A stretch of 64,000 bases of DNA from an uncultured Parabacteroides sp. (GCA_900541965.1 UQLN01000024.1:1-64000); one strand, 5' to 3'; shown: positions 52,653 to 62,913, counted from the first letter of the stretch. Program-made: numbers and translations. The notes: generated by a model not told the origin, from the sequence alone.

Positions 52653-54057
52653 TGAGAAACTGACTAAAAATATTTCTTTCATACTGATAGGTAACATAGG
52701 TTCTAAACTGATTGGATTCTTTTTGTTGCCATTTTATACCCGATGGTTATCCCCGGTTGATTATGGTGTAACAGACTTGCTCATTGTTTATGCTAGTCTG
52801 TTACTCAATGTGGTGGCTTGTGATATTAGTGATGCTATATATATATATCCTATAGGAGCAACAAGACAAAAGATACGTAGTTACTATTCTACAGGATTTA
52901 TATTTCAGTTTTTATGTTCTATAATGTGTGCAGCTGTGTTCTTTGGTATTTCTATCTTACCACTGGAGAATACCTTTGTTAGTAATGTATGGTTTATTTA
53001 TGGTATACTTATCTCCAATCTTTTTCAGAAATATACACAGGATTTTTGTCGTGGTATCAATAAAATGTCGGTGTTTAGTTTTACGGGTATTGTGCAGACT
53101 GTAACTACGGCTGTTTTGTCATTCATATTAATACCAGCTCAAGGGGTATATGGTTTTGTGGCGGCAACTATCGGGTCTAATACAGTTGCGGCATTATTTA
53201 CTTTTTTCTACTCAGGGTCTTATCGGTATTTATCTTTAGATGCATTTGACAAAAGGAATTTAATTGAAATGCTCCGTTTTTCTATACCATTGATACCTAC
53301 AGCTGTATTATGGTGGTTGGTGTCTGGATTAAATCGACCATTGTTGGAAGAATATGTAGGCTTGTCTGCATTAGGATTGATGGCTGTAGCAGGAAAGTTA
53401 CCTGGGATGATGAGTTTAGTGTTCAATTTTTTCCAACAGGCTTGGATTGTTACTGTAGTAGAAGAATATAAGAAGCCTGATTTTGGAGAATATTATAACA
53501 AGATGTTCCAGATGATAATCTCAGTGCAGGTACTTACTTGTCTGGTTATTTTGATGTTTGCAAAACCATTCATTCGTTTGATGACGACACATGAGTTTTA
53601 TGATGCATGGATCTATATACCATTATTGGCTATATCAGTAATTTTTTCAAATGCCAGTGCGTTTTTGGGTACAATCTTTTCGGCTGTTCGTCAAAGTAAA
53701 TATACTTTTTATTCAGTTATAGTAGGTGGAGTATCTGCTGTATTATTCAACTTCCTGTTAATACCTTCATGGGGATTGTGGGGAGCATGTATTGCTATTT
53801 GTTTATCTCATATGTTTACGGCTATTGCTAGAATATACTATTCTCATAATTTCGTTAAGTTTACAAACAGTGGGTATATGGTGAAACAATTGTTAGTATT
53901 GGCATTGACATATTCAGCCACCTTAATGTTAGATGATTGGATATTAGTGTTTGCTTATGTTATTTGTTGGTTACTTTATTTTTATTTTAATATGCAGACT
54001 GTGGTAAATGTGAAGTTTTTTGTTTTAAATAAAATTTCTGAGAGGAGAAATCGATGA
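52642..54057 (+). CDS. Oligosaccharide flippase (Wzx-like)
   Basis: This 471-residue protein has 12-14 hydrophobic helices (first: NISFILIGNIGSKLIGFFLL) and fits the PST/MATE-type flippases that move undecaprenyl-linked repeat units across the inner membrane. I chose ATG 52642, which overlaps the preceding gene by 11 bp; a longer frame from 52591 starts inside that gene. It overlaps the next gene by 4 bp. Confidence 0.93.
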   Translation: MGRSEKLTKNISFILIGNIGSKLIGFFLLPFYTRWLSPVDYGVTDLLIVYASLLLNVVACDISDAIYIYPIGATRQKIRSYYSTGFIFQFLCSIMCAAVFFGISILPLENTFVSNVWFIYGILISNLFQKYTQDFCRGINKMSVFSFTGIVQTVTTAVLSFILIPAQGVYGFVAATIGSNTVAALFTFFYSGSYRYLSLDAFDKRNLIEMLRFSIPLIPTAVLWWLVSGLNRPLLEEYVGLSALGLMAVAGKLPGMMSLVFNFFQQAWIVTVVEEYKKPDFGEYYNKMFQMIISVQVLTCLVILMFAKPFIRLMTTHEFYDAWIYIPLLAISVIFSNASAFLGTIFSAVRQSKYTFYSVIVGGVSAVLFNFLLIPSWGLWGACIAICLSHMFTAIARIYYSHNFVKFTNSGYMVKQLLVLALTYSATLMLDDWILVFAYVICWLLYFYFNMQTVVNVKFFVLNKISERRNR

Positions 54058-55268
54058 GAAATATTTGTTTTGTAACGTCAGGGTCATTACCAGTACCTGC
54101 AGTTAAAGGCGGGGCTGTGGAGCAATTGGTACAGCAATTATGTGAAGATAATGAACGTGACCCCCAATTTAATATAACTTGTATCACAAAGGCAAATTTA
54201 ATAGCAGAGAATTTACAGAAAACGTATGTATATACACGGTTTGTGAATATACATACTTGGGGAAATTTTTATTATCGTATGGCATGGAAAGCAAGAGGTT
54301 TAATGAGACGTTTAACCAATTATGATTATCCTCGGTTCCATATTTATGAGTGGCGGACTCATAATTACTTGATGCATCATGCCCACAATTTTGATTTGAT
54401 TATTGCTGAAGCATGTGATATACAGTTGTTGGATGCCTTTGCCCGTAAAAATGGAACAAAGCACATCTGTTTACATTTGCATGGGCCATTTCAAGCCTGT
54501 TTAGCTTATGATAAAATATATGGTAGTTTACTTGCTGTAAGTGAATTTATTAAACAAAATTATTCTGCAACTTCTTCTGTGATGAATAAAGACAATGCTC
54601 TTGTGTTGATGAATGGTATTGATACGAATAGATTCCGGACAGAATTAACTGTTTATGAACGTCATCAGTTAAGAAAAAGATTAGATTTTTGTGATGATGA
54701 TTTTGTTATTATTTTCTGTGGACGAATCATTAAGGAAAAGGGCGTAAAACAACTTATTGAAGCTGTCATTTCTATATCAGAGCCTAATGTCAAACTCCTT
54801 ATTGTAGGTTCTTCAAATTTTGGTAAAGGTAATGAAGGCGAGTATCCCAAAGAAGTACAACGTCTTTCTCAACAGAATCCTGCTCGTATCAAATATACAG
54901 GATTTGTTCAGAATAGTGAAATGTATAGATATTACAAAGTTGCAGATATAGGAATAGTCCCTTCAATGTGTAATGAAGCTTTTAATTTGGTGGCTCTTGA
55001 GATGATGTCTTCTGGATTACCTACTGTTACAACGGAAGTAGGGGGGATTCCTGAAGTTTGTTCTGATGAGACTACATTATTTATAAAGAATGATTCATAT
55101 ATCGTGAATTCTATTAAGAATTCAATTCTAAAGTTCTATAAAAATTCGGATTTGCAACGGCAATTTTCTTTGGCTGCTTTAAAACGAGCTAAACTTTTTA
55201 GTCGTGAAATATACTTTAATACATTTTGTGAACATGTTAATAAGTTGATTATTCATGCTGATAAATGA
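54054..55268 (+). CDS. GT4-family glycosyltransferase
   Basis: This 404-residue GT-B enzyme starts NICFVTSGSLPVPAVKGGAV and has the donor-site EX7E pattern in PSMCNEAFNLVALEMMSSG, followed by VGGIPEV. It overlaps the flippase stop (ATGA). It is a clear paralogue of the gene at 57825: both have the LP-PAV-GGAVE-LVQQL start and a matching C-terminal part. The sugar specificity is unknown. Confidence 0.93.
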   Translation: MRNICFVTSGSLPVPAVKGGAVEQLVQQLCEDNERDPQFNITCITKANLIAENLQKTYVYTRFVNIHTWGNFYYRMAWKARGLMRRLTNYDYPRFHIYEWRTHNYLMHHAHNFDLIIAEACDIQLLDAFARKNGTKHICLHLHGPFQACLAYDKIYGSLLAVSEFIKQNYSATSSVMNKDNALVLMNGIDTNRFRTELTVYERHQLRKRLDFCDDDFVIIFCGRIIKEKGVKQLIEAVISISEPNVKLLIVGSSNFGKGNEGEYPKEVQRLSQQNPARIKYTGFVQNSEMYRYYKVADIGIVPSMCNEAFNLVALEMMSSGLPTVTTEVGGIPEVCSDETTLFIKNDSYIVNSIKNSILKFYKNSDLQRQFSLAALKRAKLFSREIYFNTFCEHVNKLIIHADK

Positions 55269-55280
55269 ACTTTATAAAAA

Positions 55281-55418
55281 ATGAGAAATCCTATAATTGA
55301 AATAACACAGTATTTTTTTGAATTTTTAGTTGTTGTAATTCACGTGCCTTTAGCTCATGGAGGAATTTTGCTTATGCCTGTGGTCCGATACACAGTTCCT
55401 TTTTTACTAATATTCTAA
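55281..55418 (+). pseudogene. N-terminal remnant of an acyltransferase-3 family gene
   Basis: This 45-codon frame reads ITQYFFEFLVVVIHVPLAH, then MPVVRYTVPFLLIF and a stop. It matches the start of polysaccharide O-acyltransferases, which have a helix with an IH motif, then an R-x-x-VPFFF segment. A normal gene has about 330 codons. The remnant sits between the glycosyltransferase and polymerase genes, so an acylation gene was probably lost. Confidence 0.6.
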
Positions 55419-55469
55419 TATGTATAAAAATTAGTCGGAATATTATTTGATAAAATTTGGTTGATAATT

Positions 55470-56822
55470 ATGATTGTTGGTCTTGTTTTTGTTTTGTTTA
55501 TTATTCATGTTTTACTTTGTTTTAGATCACTCGCGTATGGATGTGCATTTATGGTCGCCGTGAGGCTGTTAGTGCCTCCGATAGCTCGGTTGGGTTCTAT
55601 AAGTTTAAATACTGCAATTATATTAGTAATAGTTCTATTTGTGATTTTGAGGAAAAAATATTATATGAAAAATGTTTTATCTACAAATATATTAATTTTT
55701 CCAATGAAAAAATTAATATTGCCAATTGCAATATTGGGACTCTTTGGGACAGTTTCTTATATTACTCAATTATTTAGTCTATTTCAGTTTTGTGTTACTG
55801 AAATATTACCTTATATGTTAATTTTAATCTGTGTAAAGAGTAGAAAGGATTTAAATATTTGTATTACAACGTTAGTCGTATCTTATTTAATTATAGGGCT
55901 CTATAGTATTTTCTCTTATGCTATTAGGATTAATCCATTAGTTTTAGTATTTGCAGATGCATTCAATTATGCAGGAGAGGTTTATGCTGAATTCTCAAAT
56001 GCAGATAGAGGAGGGTTGTTAAGTAGGGCTACTGGAAATCAGGTTGCTGGTGCTATTGCATGGGGCCAAATTACAATTATAATACTATCTTTTGGTATGA
56101 TGTTTCCTGACTTAAATAAATTTTTACCTAGTTGGAAAATCTTAAATCCATTTATATTGAAAAATATGTTTGTATTTGTGGCTATTGTTAATTGTATATT
56201 AACAACAAAACGATCAACAATCGTTCCGTTAATTGTTTTGTTAATATTCTATTTTGTATATAAAATGTTATCAAATAAACGGGGATTTGCGATAGTTTTA
56301 CTAGCCTTTATTTTGGGTGTTATAACTATATCTAATAATAAAACATTACGTAATATCTATTATTTAAATATAGAAACATCCTTGTTTTTCTGGGATGATA
56401 ATCTCGCATCTAAGAGGGAAATATCTGGTTCAAATAAAGATATGAGATGGAAACAAATTGTATATGTTAATAGTTTAATAGATAAGCATTTATTAACAGG
56501 ACTTGGCTATGATTATCCAATAATTCATAGTGAAAAATATGGAACATCATCTGACGCTCTATTTTTTGAAAGTCTTTATTTATATGTGATTGCTTCATCT
56601 GGATACATAGGCCTTTTTGTCTGGATACTATTTTTTATTAGATGTATAGGTGCTACAAAAGATATATTTGAAGGAAAGTATAAAAACTATATTTTGCACG
56701 GTTGTTATATATTTTCTATATTTTTAACAGGGATTTCGTTGTCATTTTCTTTTTACATGATAATACTTTCGCTTATGATACGGTATAAATATATTAGTAT
56801 AATACAACCCTCTCGTAGATAA
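55470..56822 (+). CDS. O-antigen/capsule polymerase (Wzy-like)
   Basis: This 450-residue protein has about ten transmembrane helices and a larger loop before the last ones (NLASKREISGSNKDMRWKQI, then GLGYDYPIIHSEKYG), as in O-antigen ligase/polymerase proteins. No other polymerase candidate is in the locus. I chose ATG 55470 over a TTG three codons upstream. Wzy joins repeat units in the Wzx/Wzy pathway. Sequence similarity among Wzy proteins is low, so the call rests on topology and context. Confidence 0.82.
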   Translation: MIVGLVFVLFIIHVLLCFRSLAYGCAFMVAVRLLVPPIARLGSISLNTAIILVIVLFVILRKKYYMKNVLSTNILIFPMKKLILPIAILGLFGTVSYITQLFSLFQFCVTEILPYMLILICVKSRKDLNICITTLVVSYLIIGLYSIFSYAIRINPLVLVFADAFNYAGEVYAEFSNADRGGLLSRATGNQVAGAIAWGQITIIILSFGMMFPDLNKFLPSWKILNPFILKNMFVFVAIVNCILTTKRSTIVPLIVLLIFYFVYKMLSNKRGFAIVLLAFILGVITISNNKTLRNIYYLNIETSLFFWDDNLASKREISGSNKDMRWKQIVYVNSLIDKHLLTGLGYDYPIIHSEKYGTSSDALFFESLYLYVIASSGYIGLFVWILFFIRCIGATKDIFEGKYKNYILHGCYIFSIFLTGISLSFSFYMIILSLMIRYKYISIIQPSRR

Positions 56823-56827
56823 CTGCA

Positions 56828-57811
56828 ATGAAAAGTCCATTTTTAACTCTAATAATACCTGTTTATAATGTGGAAAAATATATCCGTGCCTCATTACAAA
56901 GTGTATTTGAACAGCAAACTGAAGGTGTGGAGGTATTTGTAATAAATGATGGTACCCCGGACAACAGTATGTTAATCGTTGAGGAGTTTGCAAAAAAATA
57001 TTCTAATTTGTATAAGATAATCCAAAGTAATCAGGGATTGAGTGGAGCGCGTAATACAGGCCTGAGTAAGGCTACGGGTGACTATGTTTGGTTTGTGGAT
57101 AGTGATGATACAATATCTGGAGATAGTTTAAAATACATTAAACAACAAATAGAGTATTTCAAAGCTGATATTTTAGCTTTTGATGTATTGAAAATAGAAG
57201 AAGGGAGCGGAAAGCAATTACTGGATCCACTTTGTTACAAAGAAAAACGAAAGTGTTGTTATAGAAAAGTGTTGAGCCGTGATAAAACAGTAAATGTAAT
57301 TAAGGAGGCTTTTGTACAACGTTTTGTCTTCCGCAGAGTATTTCTGCAACAACATGATTTGAAGTTTTTTTGTGGTATCTATCACGAAGATAATGAGTTT
57401 ATGCCACGTGTACTATTCTATGCAAAGAGTGTAGCTATTGTAAACTATGCCTCCTATCGGTATTTAGTGAGGAGTAGCGGTAACATTATGTCATTAAAAA
57501 GTGTGAAACGTATACAGGACAGACTGCGTATTGTGGATAATCTTTTAGTTTTCAAACAGCAGAATGCACATTCTTTTGTAGATAAATGTTATATGAGTTT
57601 TTATATTTTCTCAATGGTGAGAGGGCTTATTAAGGAAGAAACGAGTATGGGAGAGCAAGGGGCGAAATTGATCAGGGCTAAATATTCCTTTTTTAGAAAG
57701 CAAGCTTGGAATGCTATTGTCGCTTCTTTTTACTACAAGCTACCTAAAAGTTTATTAAAAGCGATAGTGATAACTGTTTATCCTGCATGGGGAAAATATT
57801 TAGAAAAATAA
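56828..57811 (+). CDS. GT2-family glycosyltransferase
   Basis: This 327-residue GT-A enzyme starts LTLIIPVYNVEKYIRASLQS, followed by VFVINDGTPDNSM, the GLSGARNTGLSKATGDYVWF segment and the DSDD metal motif (FVDSDDTIS). It starts 5 bp after the polymerase stop. The sugar is unknown. Confidence 0.94.
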   Translation: MKSPFLTLIIPVYNVEKYIRASLQSVFEQQTEGVEVFVINDGTPDNSMLIVEEFAKKYSNLYKIIQSNQGLSGARNTGLSKATGDYVWFVDSDDTISGDSLKYIKQQIEYFKADILAFDVLKIEEGSGKQLLDPLCYKEKRKCCYRKVLSRDKTVNVIKEAFVQRFVFRRVFLQQHDLKFFCGIYHEDNEFMPRVLFYAKSVAIVNYASYRYLVRSSGNIMSLKSVKRIQDRLRIVDNLLVFKQQNAHSFVDKCYMSFYIFSMVRGLIKEETSMGEQGAKLIRAKYSFFRKQAWNAIVASFYYKLPKSLLKAIVITVYPAWGKYLEK

Positions 57812-57824
57812 AATAGTGATGGTT

Positions 57825-59027
57825 ATGAAACGAATCGTCTTTATTCCATGTGGCGCTCTTCCTATACCTGCAGTGAGAGGAGGGGCTGTAGAAAACTTAG
57901 TACAACAGTTACTGGACCAAAATGAACTATATGGAGAGTATGAATTTATAACGTATAGTCCTTATGATGAAAATGCTGTAAAAAAAAGCCATACTTATAA
58001 ATATACATCATTTGTGTTTGTGCCATTGACTGGTATATTGTGTAAAGTTCAAACAGTTTTTTATCGATTGTGTGGTGAGGTTAAATCTAAAGTGGGAAAT
58101 TATGATTTTCAGAATCTTTTTTTACATAAGATCATCAAAGATATGGAGCGACGTGGACATATAGACTGCGTATTGTTAGAGAATGCACCAAAGTTTGCTA
58201 TTGAGATTCGTTCTCATTTCCCTGATGTAAAAATTATACAGCATTATCATAATGTACCAGAGGAACAAAGAATATGGCAAGTTGTAGACAATTGTACTGA
58301 CAAATATTTTTGTATCAGCCACTTCGTGAAACGAAAAGTAGAAGAAATTTTTCATTTAGGATGTGCCAGTGATAAGGCAAAAGTATTTTATAACTGTTTG
58401 GATATTTCTCGATTCTACAAAGCTGATGAAGCAAAGCGTAATACAATAAGAGAGAGACTGGGGCTTGAGGCCGATGATTGTGTTATTATTTATACAGGAC
58501 GTTTACAGCCCTATAAAGGTGTCAAACAACTGATACAGGGATTCAGTAATTTGAAAGGACATAATGTGAGATTACTAGTAGTTGGTGGTAGTTTTTATGA
58601 AGGAACAAAGAAAAATAAATTTATTAAAGAATTGGAGTCTATAGCTTTGGGGCTTGGTAGTAAAGTTGTGTTTACGGGGTTTGTTTCTTATGATACTATT
58701 CCTGATTATTATGCGATAGCAGATATTGCCGTTGTTCCTTCTGTGTGTGAAGATGCTTTTGCTTTAACAGGATTAGAAGCGATGGCGGCGACACTACCTT
58801 TGGTCGTAACAAGGGTGGGTGGGATACCGGAAGTTGTTAATAATGAATGCGCTATTTTATTGGATAATGACAATCAGTTATCGGAAAATATTACTACGGC
58901 TTTGTCTTGTTTGGTTGCAAATAAGCAAAAGTGTAAAGCTATGTCAATAGCAGCATTGAAACGTGCTTCGACATTTTCAATTGATACTTATTGGAAAAAT
59001 TTTAAAAGCTTAATTGCTGAGTTATGA
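57825..59027 (+). CDS. GT4-family glycosyltransferase, paralogue of the 54054 gene
   Basis: This 400-residue GT-B enzyme starts RIVFIPCGALPIPAVRGGAV and has the GT4 pattern IIYTGRLQPYKGVKQLIQGF, then PSVCEDAFALTGLEAMAA with VGGIPEV. It resembles the gene at 54054 throughout. I chose ATG 57825 because it matches the paralogue's start; ATG 57819 is possible. Confidence 0.92.
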   Translation: MKRIVFIPCGALPIPAVRGGAVENLVQQLLDQNELYGEYEFITYSPYDENAVKKSHTYKYTSFVFVPLTGILCKVQTVFYRLCGEVKSKVGNYDFQNLFLHKIIKDMERRGHIDCVLLENAPKFAIEIRSHFPDVKIIQHYHNVPEEQRIWQVVDNCTDKYFCISHFVKRKVEEIFHLGCASDKAKVFYNCLDISRFYKADEAKRNTIRERLGLEADDCVIIYTGRLQPYKGVKQLIQGFSNLKGHNVRLLVVGGSFYEGTKKNKFIKELESIALGLGSKVVFTGFVSYDTIPDYYAIADIAVVPSVCEDAFALTGLEAMAATLPLVVTRVGGIPEVVNNECAILLDNDNQLSENITTALSCLVANKQKCKAMSIAALKRASTFSIDTYWKNFKSLIAEL

Positions 59028-59156
59028 ATCTATATTTAAGAGTAGGAAGAACACTTTTTCGTTGTTCTGAATCTTTTAATGTATTTCGTACATCTTTGTG
59101 GTATCTATAGCTTTGATACCTCTAAATTGTTAAAATGTTTATTGTTGATAATTTTT

Positions 59157-60347
59157 ATGAAAATTCTTTTTTTACATCGTGTTTGGCCTATTTATGGAGG
59201 AGGTGAAACGGTGACTATTTGTTTAGCCAATGAGATGGTAAAGCGAGGCATAGATGTATATGTTAGTTACTTTCATGATTCAGAGCCTAATTTGTCAGCT
59301 ATATTTATTGATCCTAGAATTAAGACTTATCGAATAGATAATGTCTCTTTTAATATTTATTCAAAAGACTTCTTTGTGAATAAAAAAGAATCTGCTTATG
59401 TCTCAGCTTTGATTGTGAAGAAGATTAATGAACTACATATAGATATTATACATAATCAGTGGTGGCCTGTTGAGTTTTTAAAAGGAGTACATGATAGAAC
59501 AAATGCAAAGATTATTACTTGTCTACATATGGATGTAGATATACGAAAAGTCTTTAATGTAGATGGTGTTAAACAAAAAATATTGAATATAATTTATCCA
59601 TTATATCGTAAAATAGAGCGTGAAAAAAATCTAATAAAGGCGGATAAATATTATAGATTAAGTGATAAATTTGTTTTTTTATCTCCTGCTTTTAGAGAAA
59701 AATATCGATTATTTCGTGGTTTAAAGCAAGATGATTCAAAATTAGAATATGTATATAATCCATTAGTTTTTTCGGAAAGTATATCAGAAGAAGATAGGGA
59801 AAAAAAAGAGTGTACTGTTTTGTTTGTTGGCCGATTGTTGGAGAATCATAAACAGATTATTAGGATATTGTATGCTTGGAAAAAAATACAAGATAGTCAT
59901 TACAATGATGGTTGGAACTTGGTTTTGGTTGGTGAAGGTCCAGATAAACAACAGTATCAGGATTATGTGAAATTACAGAAGTTGAAGCATGTGAGCTTTG
60001 AAGGTTATCAACAGCCATTGAAGTATTATCGTGCTGCTTCTATTTTTTGTATGACTTCAGCATATGAAGGGCTACCTATGACTTTGGTTGAAGCACTGCA
60101 GAATGGAGTGGTTCCTGTAGTAATGAATTCTTTTGATTCTTTACATGATATCGTGGTAAACGGAGAGAATGGTGTGATTGTTCCTGATGGCGATATAGAT
60201 GCATTTGCAAATGCGATGGTGAAATTAATGCATGATGAAGTATTTAGAAAAAGATTGAGTGACAATGGAATAAAGTCATGTTTGAAATTTCAGGTACAGG
60301 AGATTGTGAATAAATGGGAAGAAATATATAAGAAAATAGTAAGATGA
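59157..60347 (+). CDS. GT4-family glycosyltransferase
   Basis: This 396-residue GT-B enzyme starts KILFLHRVWPIYGGGETVTI, with CTVLFVGRLLENHKQI and the donor-site pattern TSAYEGLPMTLVEALQNG. I chose ATG 59157; a frame from 59079 adds 26 residues that do not look like the family. It overlaps the next gene by 4 bp (ATGA). Confidence 0.92.
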   Translation: MKILFLHRVWPIYGGGETVTICLANEMVKRGIDVYVSYFHDSEPNLSAIFIDPRIKTYRIDNVSFNIYSKDFFVNKKESAYVSALIVKKINELHIDIIHNQWWPVEFLKGVHDRTNAKIITCLHMDVDIRKVFNVDGVKQKILNIIYPLYRKIEREKNLIKADKYYRLSDKFVFLSPAFREKYRLFRGLKQDDSKLEYVYNPLVFSESISEEDREKKECTVLFVGRLLENHKQIIRILYAWKKIQDSHYNDGWNLVLVGEGPDKQQYQDYVKLQKLKHVSFEGYQQPLKYYRAASIFCMTSAYEGLPMTLVEALQNGVVPVVMNSFDSLHDIVVNGENGVIVPDGDIDAFANAMVKLMHDEVFRKRLSDNGIKSCLKFQVQEIVNKWEEIYKKIVR

Positions 60348-61426
60348 AAGATGTATATTTAATTGATGTACTTGGAATTTATTGTGGTATGCATTATTAT
60401 GATATTGCATTTGCCGAAATATTGAGAAAACGAAATTTGAATGTTAAAATCTATTCTAATTTTGTAGTGGAAAAATCCGATAATCATTTTTTTCCCATAT
60501 TCTTTCAACACAATAAGGTAATAGGTCTTTTACTTTTCCTGATATCTTATATTAAGTTTTTTGTATTCGTGTTAAAAAACAGGAATGTTAGAATGATTTA
60601 TCTAGCTTATGGTGAAATATATGAACTCCCTTTTATTATTTTAATGTCACTGGCTAAAAAAGGTTTTATTGATGTACATGAGGTGTATGCTCTTAAATAT
60701 TCTGATACTTCTTTTGTCGCTAAAGTATTTGGTTTTGTTTATAGATATTTTGTTAAAGTAGTGATTTGTCATTCAGAAAATATAAAAAATATACTTAGTG
60801 AAAAGGATGTGGACTTTTTATATGTACCTCATTTTAAATATATATTCCAGAAAATGTATAAAGAAGAGTATATCTCTTCGGAGGTGACTTCTCTTTTTAA
60901 TTCATCAAAAACTAAATTTCTTTTTTTTGGAAATTTAAGTTTGGTTAAAGGTATAGATGTTGTACTTGATTCGTTTATTCGATTAATGAAAAAAACAAAT
61001 GATTTTGAATTAGTAATAGCAGGGAAAAATGTGGATAATATTAATTTTTCAAAATATAAAAATATATCTTCATCTATTATTATATTAGATCGTCATATAA
61101 ATGATGATGAATTAGTTTATTTATATTCTAAAACAGATTATATTTTGTTGCCATATAAAAAAACATCTCAAAGTGGAATTTTTGCTATGGCTGCATATTT
61201 TCGTAAACCAATGATTCTTTCAAATATTCTTTATTTCAGAAAGATGTTGGAAAAATATCCAAGTTTTGGTGTTATATCAACTTTAGAGAAGTATCATGAG
61301 GTGATCTTTAGGGCTATTGATTTCTCTAAATCTGTTTTTTATTTAGAAGAAGATTGTTCCCGTTTTGAAAATGTAGAGGAAAATAATAAATTTATAAATG
61401 AACTTTTGAAATATGGTAACAAATAA
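60344..61426 (+). CDS. Glycosyltransferase, GT4-like
   Basis: This 360-residue protein has a weak GT-B pattern: KFLFFGNLSLVKGIDVVLDS, FELVIAGKN, YILLPYKKTSQSGIFAMAAY. The second Rossmann half is recognisable, but the N-terminal half is divergent and very Phe/Ile-rich. It overlaps the preceding stop by 4 bp. The sugar is unknown. Confidence 0.8.
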   Translation: MKDVYLIDVLGIYCGMHYYDIAFAEILRKRNLNVKIYSNFVVEKSDNHFFPIFFQHNKVIGLLLFLISYIKFFVFVLKNRNVRMIYLAYGEIYELPFIILMSLAKKGFIDVHEVYALKYSDTSFVAKVFGFVYRYFVKVVICHSENIKNILSEKDVDFLYVPHFKYIFQKMYKEEYISSEVTSLFNSSKTKFLFFGNLSLVKGIDVVLDSFIRLMKKTNDFELVIAGKNVDNINFSKYKNISSSIIILDRHINDDELVYLYSKTDYILLPYKKTSQSGIFAMAAYFRKPMILSNILYFRKMLEKYPSFGVISTLEKYHEVIFRAIDFSKSVFYLEEDCSRFENVEENNKFINELLKYGNK

Positions 61427-61543
61427 TGTGGAAAGTGCATTTCTCATGTTGTAAAGTATTGGTTGTTACCTCGTATGAGTAAAGCTCTTATTTATATGAG
61501 GTAAAAAGTTTTTTATATAGGTTTAAATTTTGATTTTTTGATG

Positions 61544-62671
61544 ATGAAAATTGCATTTATCAGTACTCGTGGCATACCTAATAATTATGGGGGGTTTGAA
61601 CAGTTTGCTGAATACATTTCTGTAGGTTTAGTGAAAAAAGGCCATAAGGTAACAGTTTATTCTCCTCATTTTCATCCTTATAAAGAAAATTATTATAAAG
61701 GAGTACGTATCAAGCATATTTACAGCCCTGAAATGTGGATGGGGAGTTCTGTGGGAAGTTTTTTTTATGATTTTGTTTCATTAAGAGATGCATTAAAACA
61801 AGAAGAATTTGATATTATCTATGAAGCTGGATATACTAGCATTATACCTGCATACATTTGGTTTAATGTGAAAAATATTAAGTATCCTATTTTTACGACT
61901 AATATGGATGGATTGGAATACAAACGCACTAAGTTTAATAAGTGGGTTCAGAAATTCCTTTTCTGGGAAGAACGTACTGCCGTAAAGCATAGCCATTATC
62001 TTATTGCAGATAATATGGGGATTCATGATTATTATAAGGAGAAATATGGAAAAGAAAGTAAATTTTTAGCTTATGGGGCAGATATTCATAGTGATTATGA
62101 TGAAAACTTTTTAAATGAGTTTCAATTGAATTCATTTGGTTACTATTTACTAATTGCTCGTTTGGAACCGGAGAACAATATTATAATGGCAATAGATGGG
62201 TATTTAGCTTCAAAAGAGAATATGCATAGACCTTTAGTTATTGTCGGTAGAACGGATACACCTCATGGAAAAGAGCTTATAGCTCAATATGGAAGTGAGA
62301 AAAGTATAAGATTCGTAGGGGGAATCTATGATTTTAAAAAATTGAATTCAATACGTCATTTTTCTTATGCATATTTTCATGGTCATAGTGTTGGAGGAAC
62401 GAATCCTTCTCTATTAGAGGCGATGGCTTCTGGTTGTTTCATATTAGCGAATGATAATATATTTAATAGAGCAGTTTTGAAGGAGAATGCCTTTTATTAC
62501 AAGACGACTCAGGCTGTGACTGATTTATTAGATGGTATTGACAAAATAGTAAGTAAGTGTAAAGATTCTTATGTTAGTAGTAATTTATATGTAATTCAAG
62601 AAGAATATTCTTGGGAAAAGTTGGTTGACGAACATGAAAAGTATTTTAAATACTTACTTAGTCAACGATAG
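61544..62671 (+). CDS. DUF1972-type glycosyltransferase
   Basis: This 375-residue GT-B enzyme has the DUF1972 N-terminus (ISTRGIPNNYGGFEQFAEYI) and a GT4 C-terminal half (HGHSVGGTNPSLLEAMASG). Relatives include rhamnosyltransferases in polysaccharide loci. I chose ATG 61544, where the family start begins; two earlier codons (TTG 61538, ATG 61541) are possible. It is the last gene of the locus, 138 bp before the terminator. Confidence 0.92.
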   Translation: MKIAFISTRGIPNNYGGFEQFAEYISVGLVKKGHKVTVYSPHFHPYKENYYKGVRIKHIYSPEMWMGSSVGSFFYDFVSLRDALKQEEFDIIYEAGYTSIIPAYIWFNVKNIKYPIFTTNMDGLEYKRTKFNKWVQKFLFWEERTAVKHSHYLIADNMGIHDYYKEKYGKESKFLAYGADIHSDYDENFLNEFQLNSFGYYLLIARLEPENNIIMAIDGYLASKENMHRPLVIVGRTDTPHGKELIAQYGSEKSIRFVGGIYDFKKLNSIRHFSYAYFHGHSVGGTNPSLLEAMASGCFILANDNIFNRAVLKENAFYYKTTQAVTDLLDGIDKIVSKCKDSYVSSNLYVIQEEYSWEKLVDEHEKYFKYLLSQR

Positions 62672-62808
62672 AATGTAATTTTTCTTCTTGTTATGATAAC
62701 ACATGTACAAATAGATCACACTCTCTTTAAAATACAGCTTCCTTTTGGAAATAAGATATTACCAAAACCTTACCCTTTAGTATTACATAATACAAAAAGT
62801 TATGTTTG

Positions 62809-62845
62809 GAACGTTTGGGATGTGATATCTCGAACGTTCTTTTAT
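62809..62845 (+). terminator. Terminator of the capsule operon
   Basis: A 13-bp stem (GAACGTTTGGGAT against ATCTCGAACGTTC, with G-U pairs) and a 5-nt loop are followed by TTTTATTTG. Confidence 0.8.
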
Positions 62846-62867
62846 TTGTTCAAATTGGTTTAAAAAT

Positions 62868-62913
62868 TAAGGGAAGAGGATACTTCACAGAAAGAATGTA
62901 TCTTTTTCCCTTA
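62868..62913 (-). terminator. Terminator of the M13 peptidase gene
   Basis: Inverted arms TTAAGGGAAGAGGATAC and GTATCTTTTTCCCTTA, with wobbles, lie just past the peptidase stop. ATTTTTAA follows on the minus strand. Confidence 0.75.
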
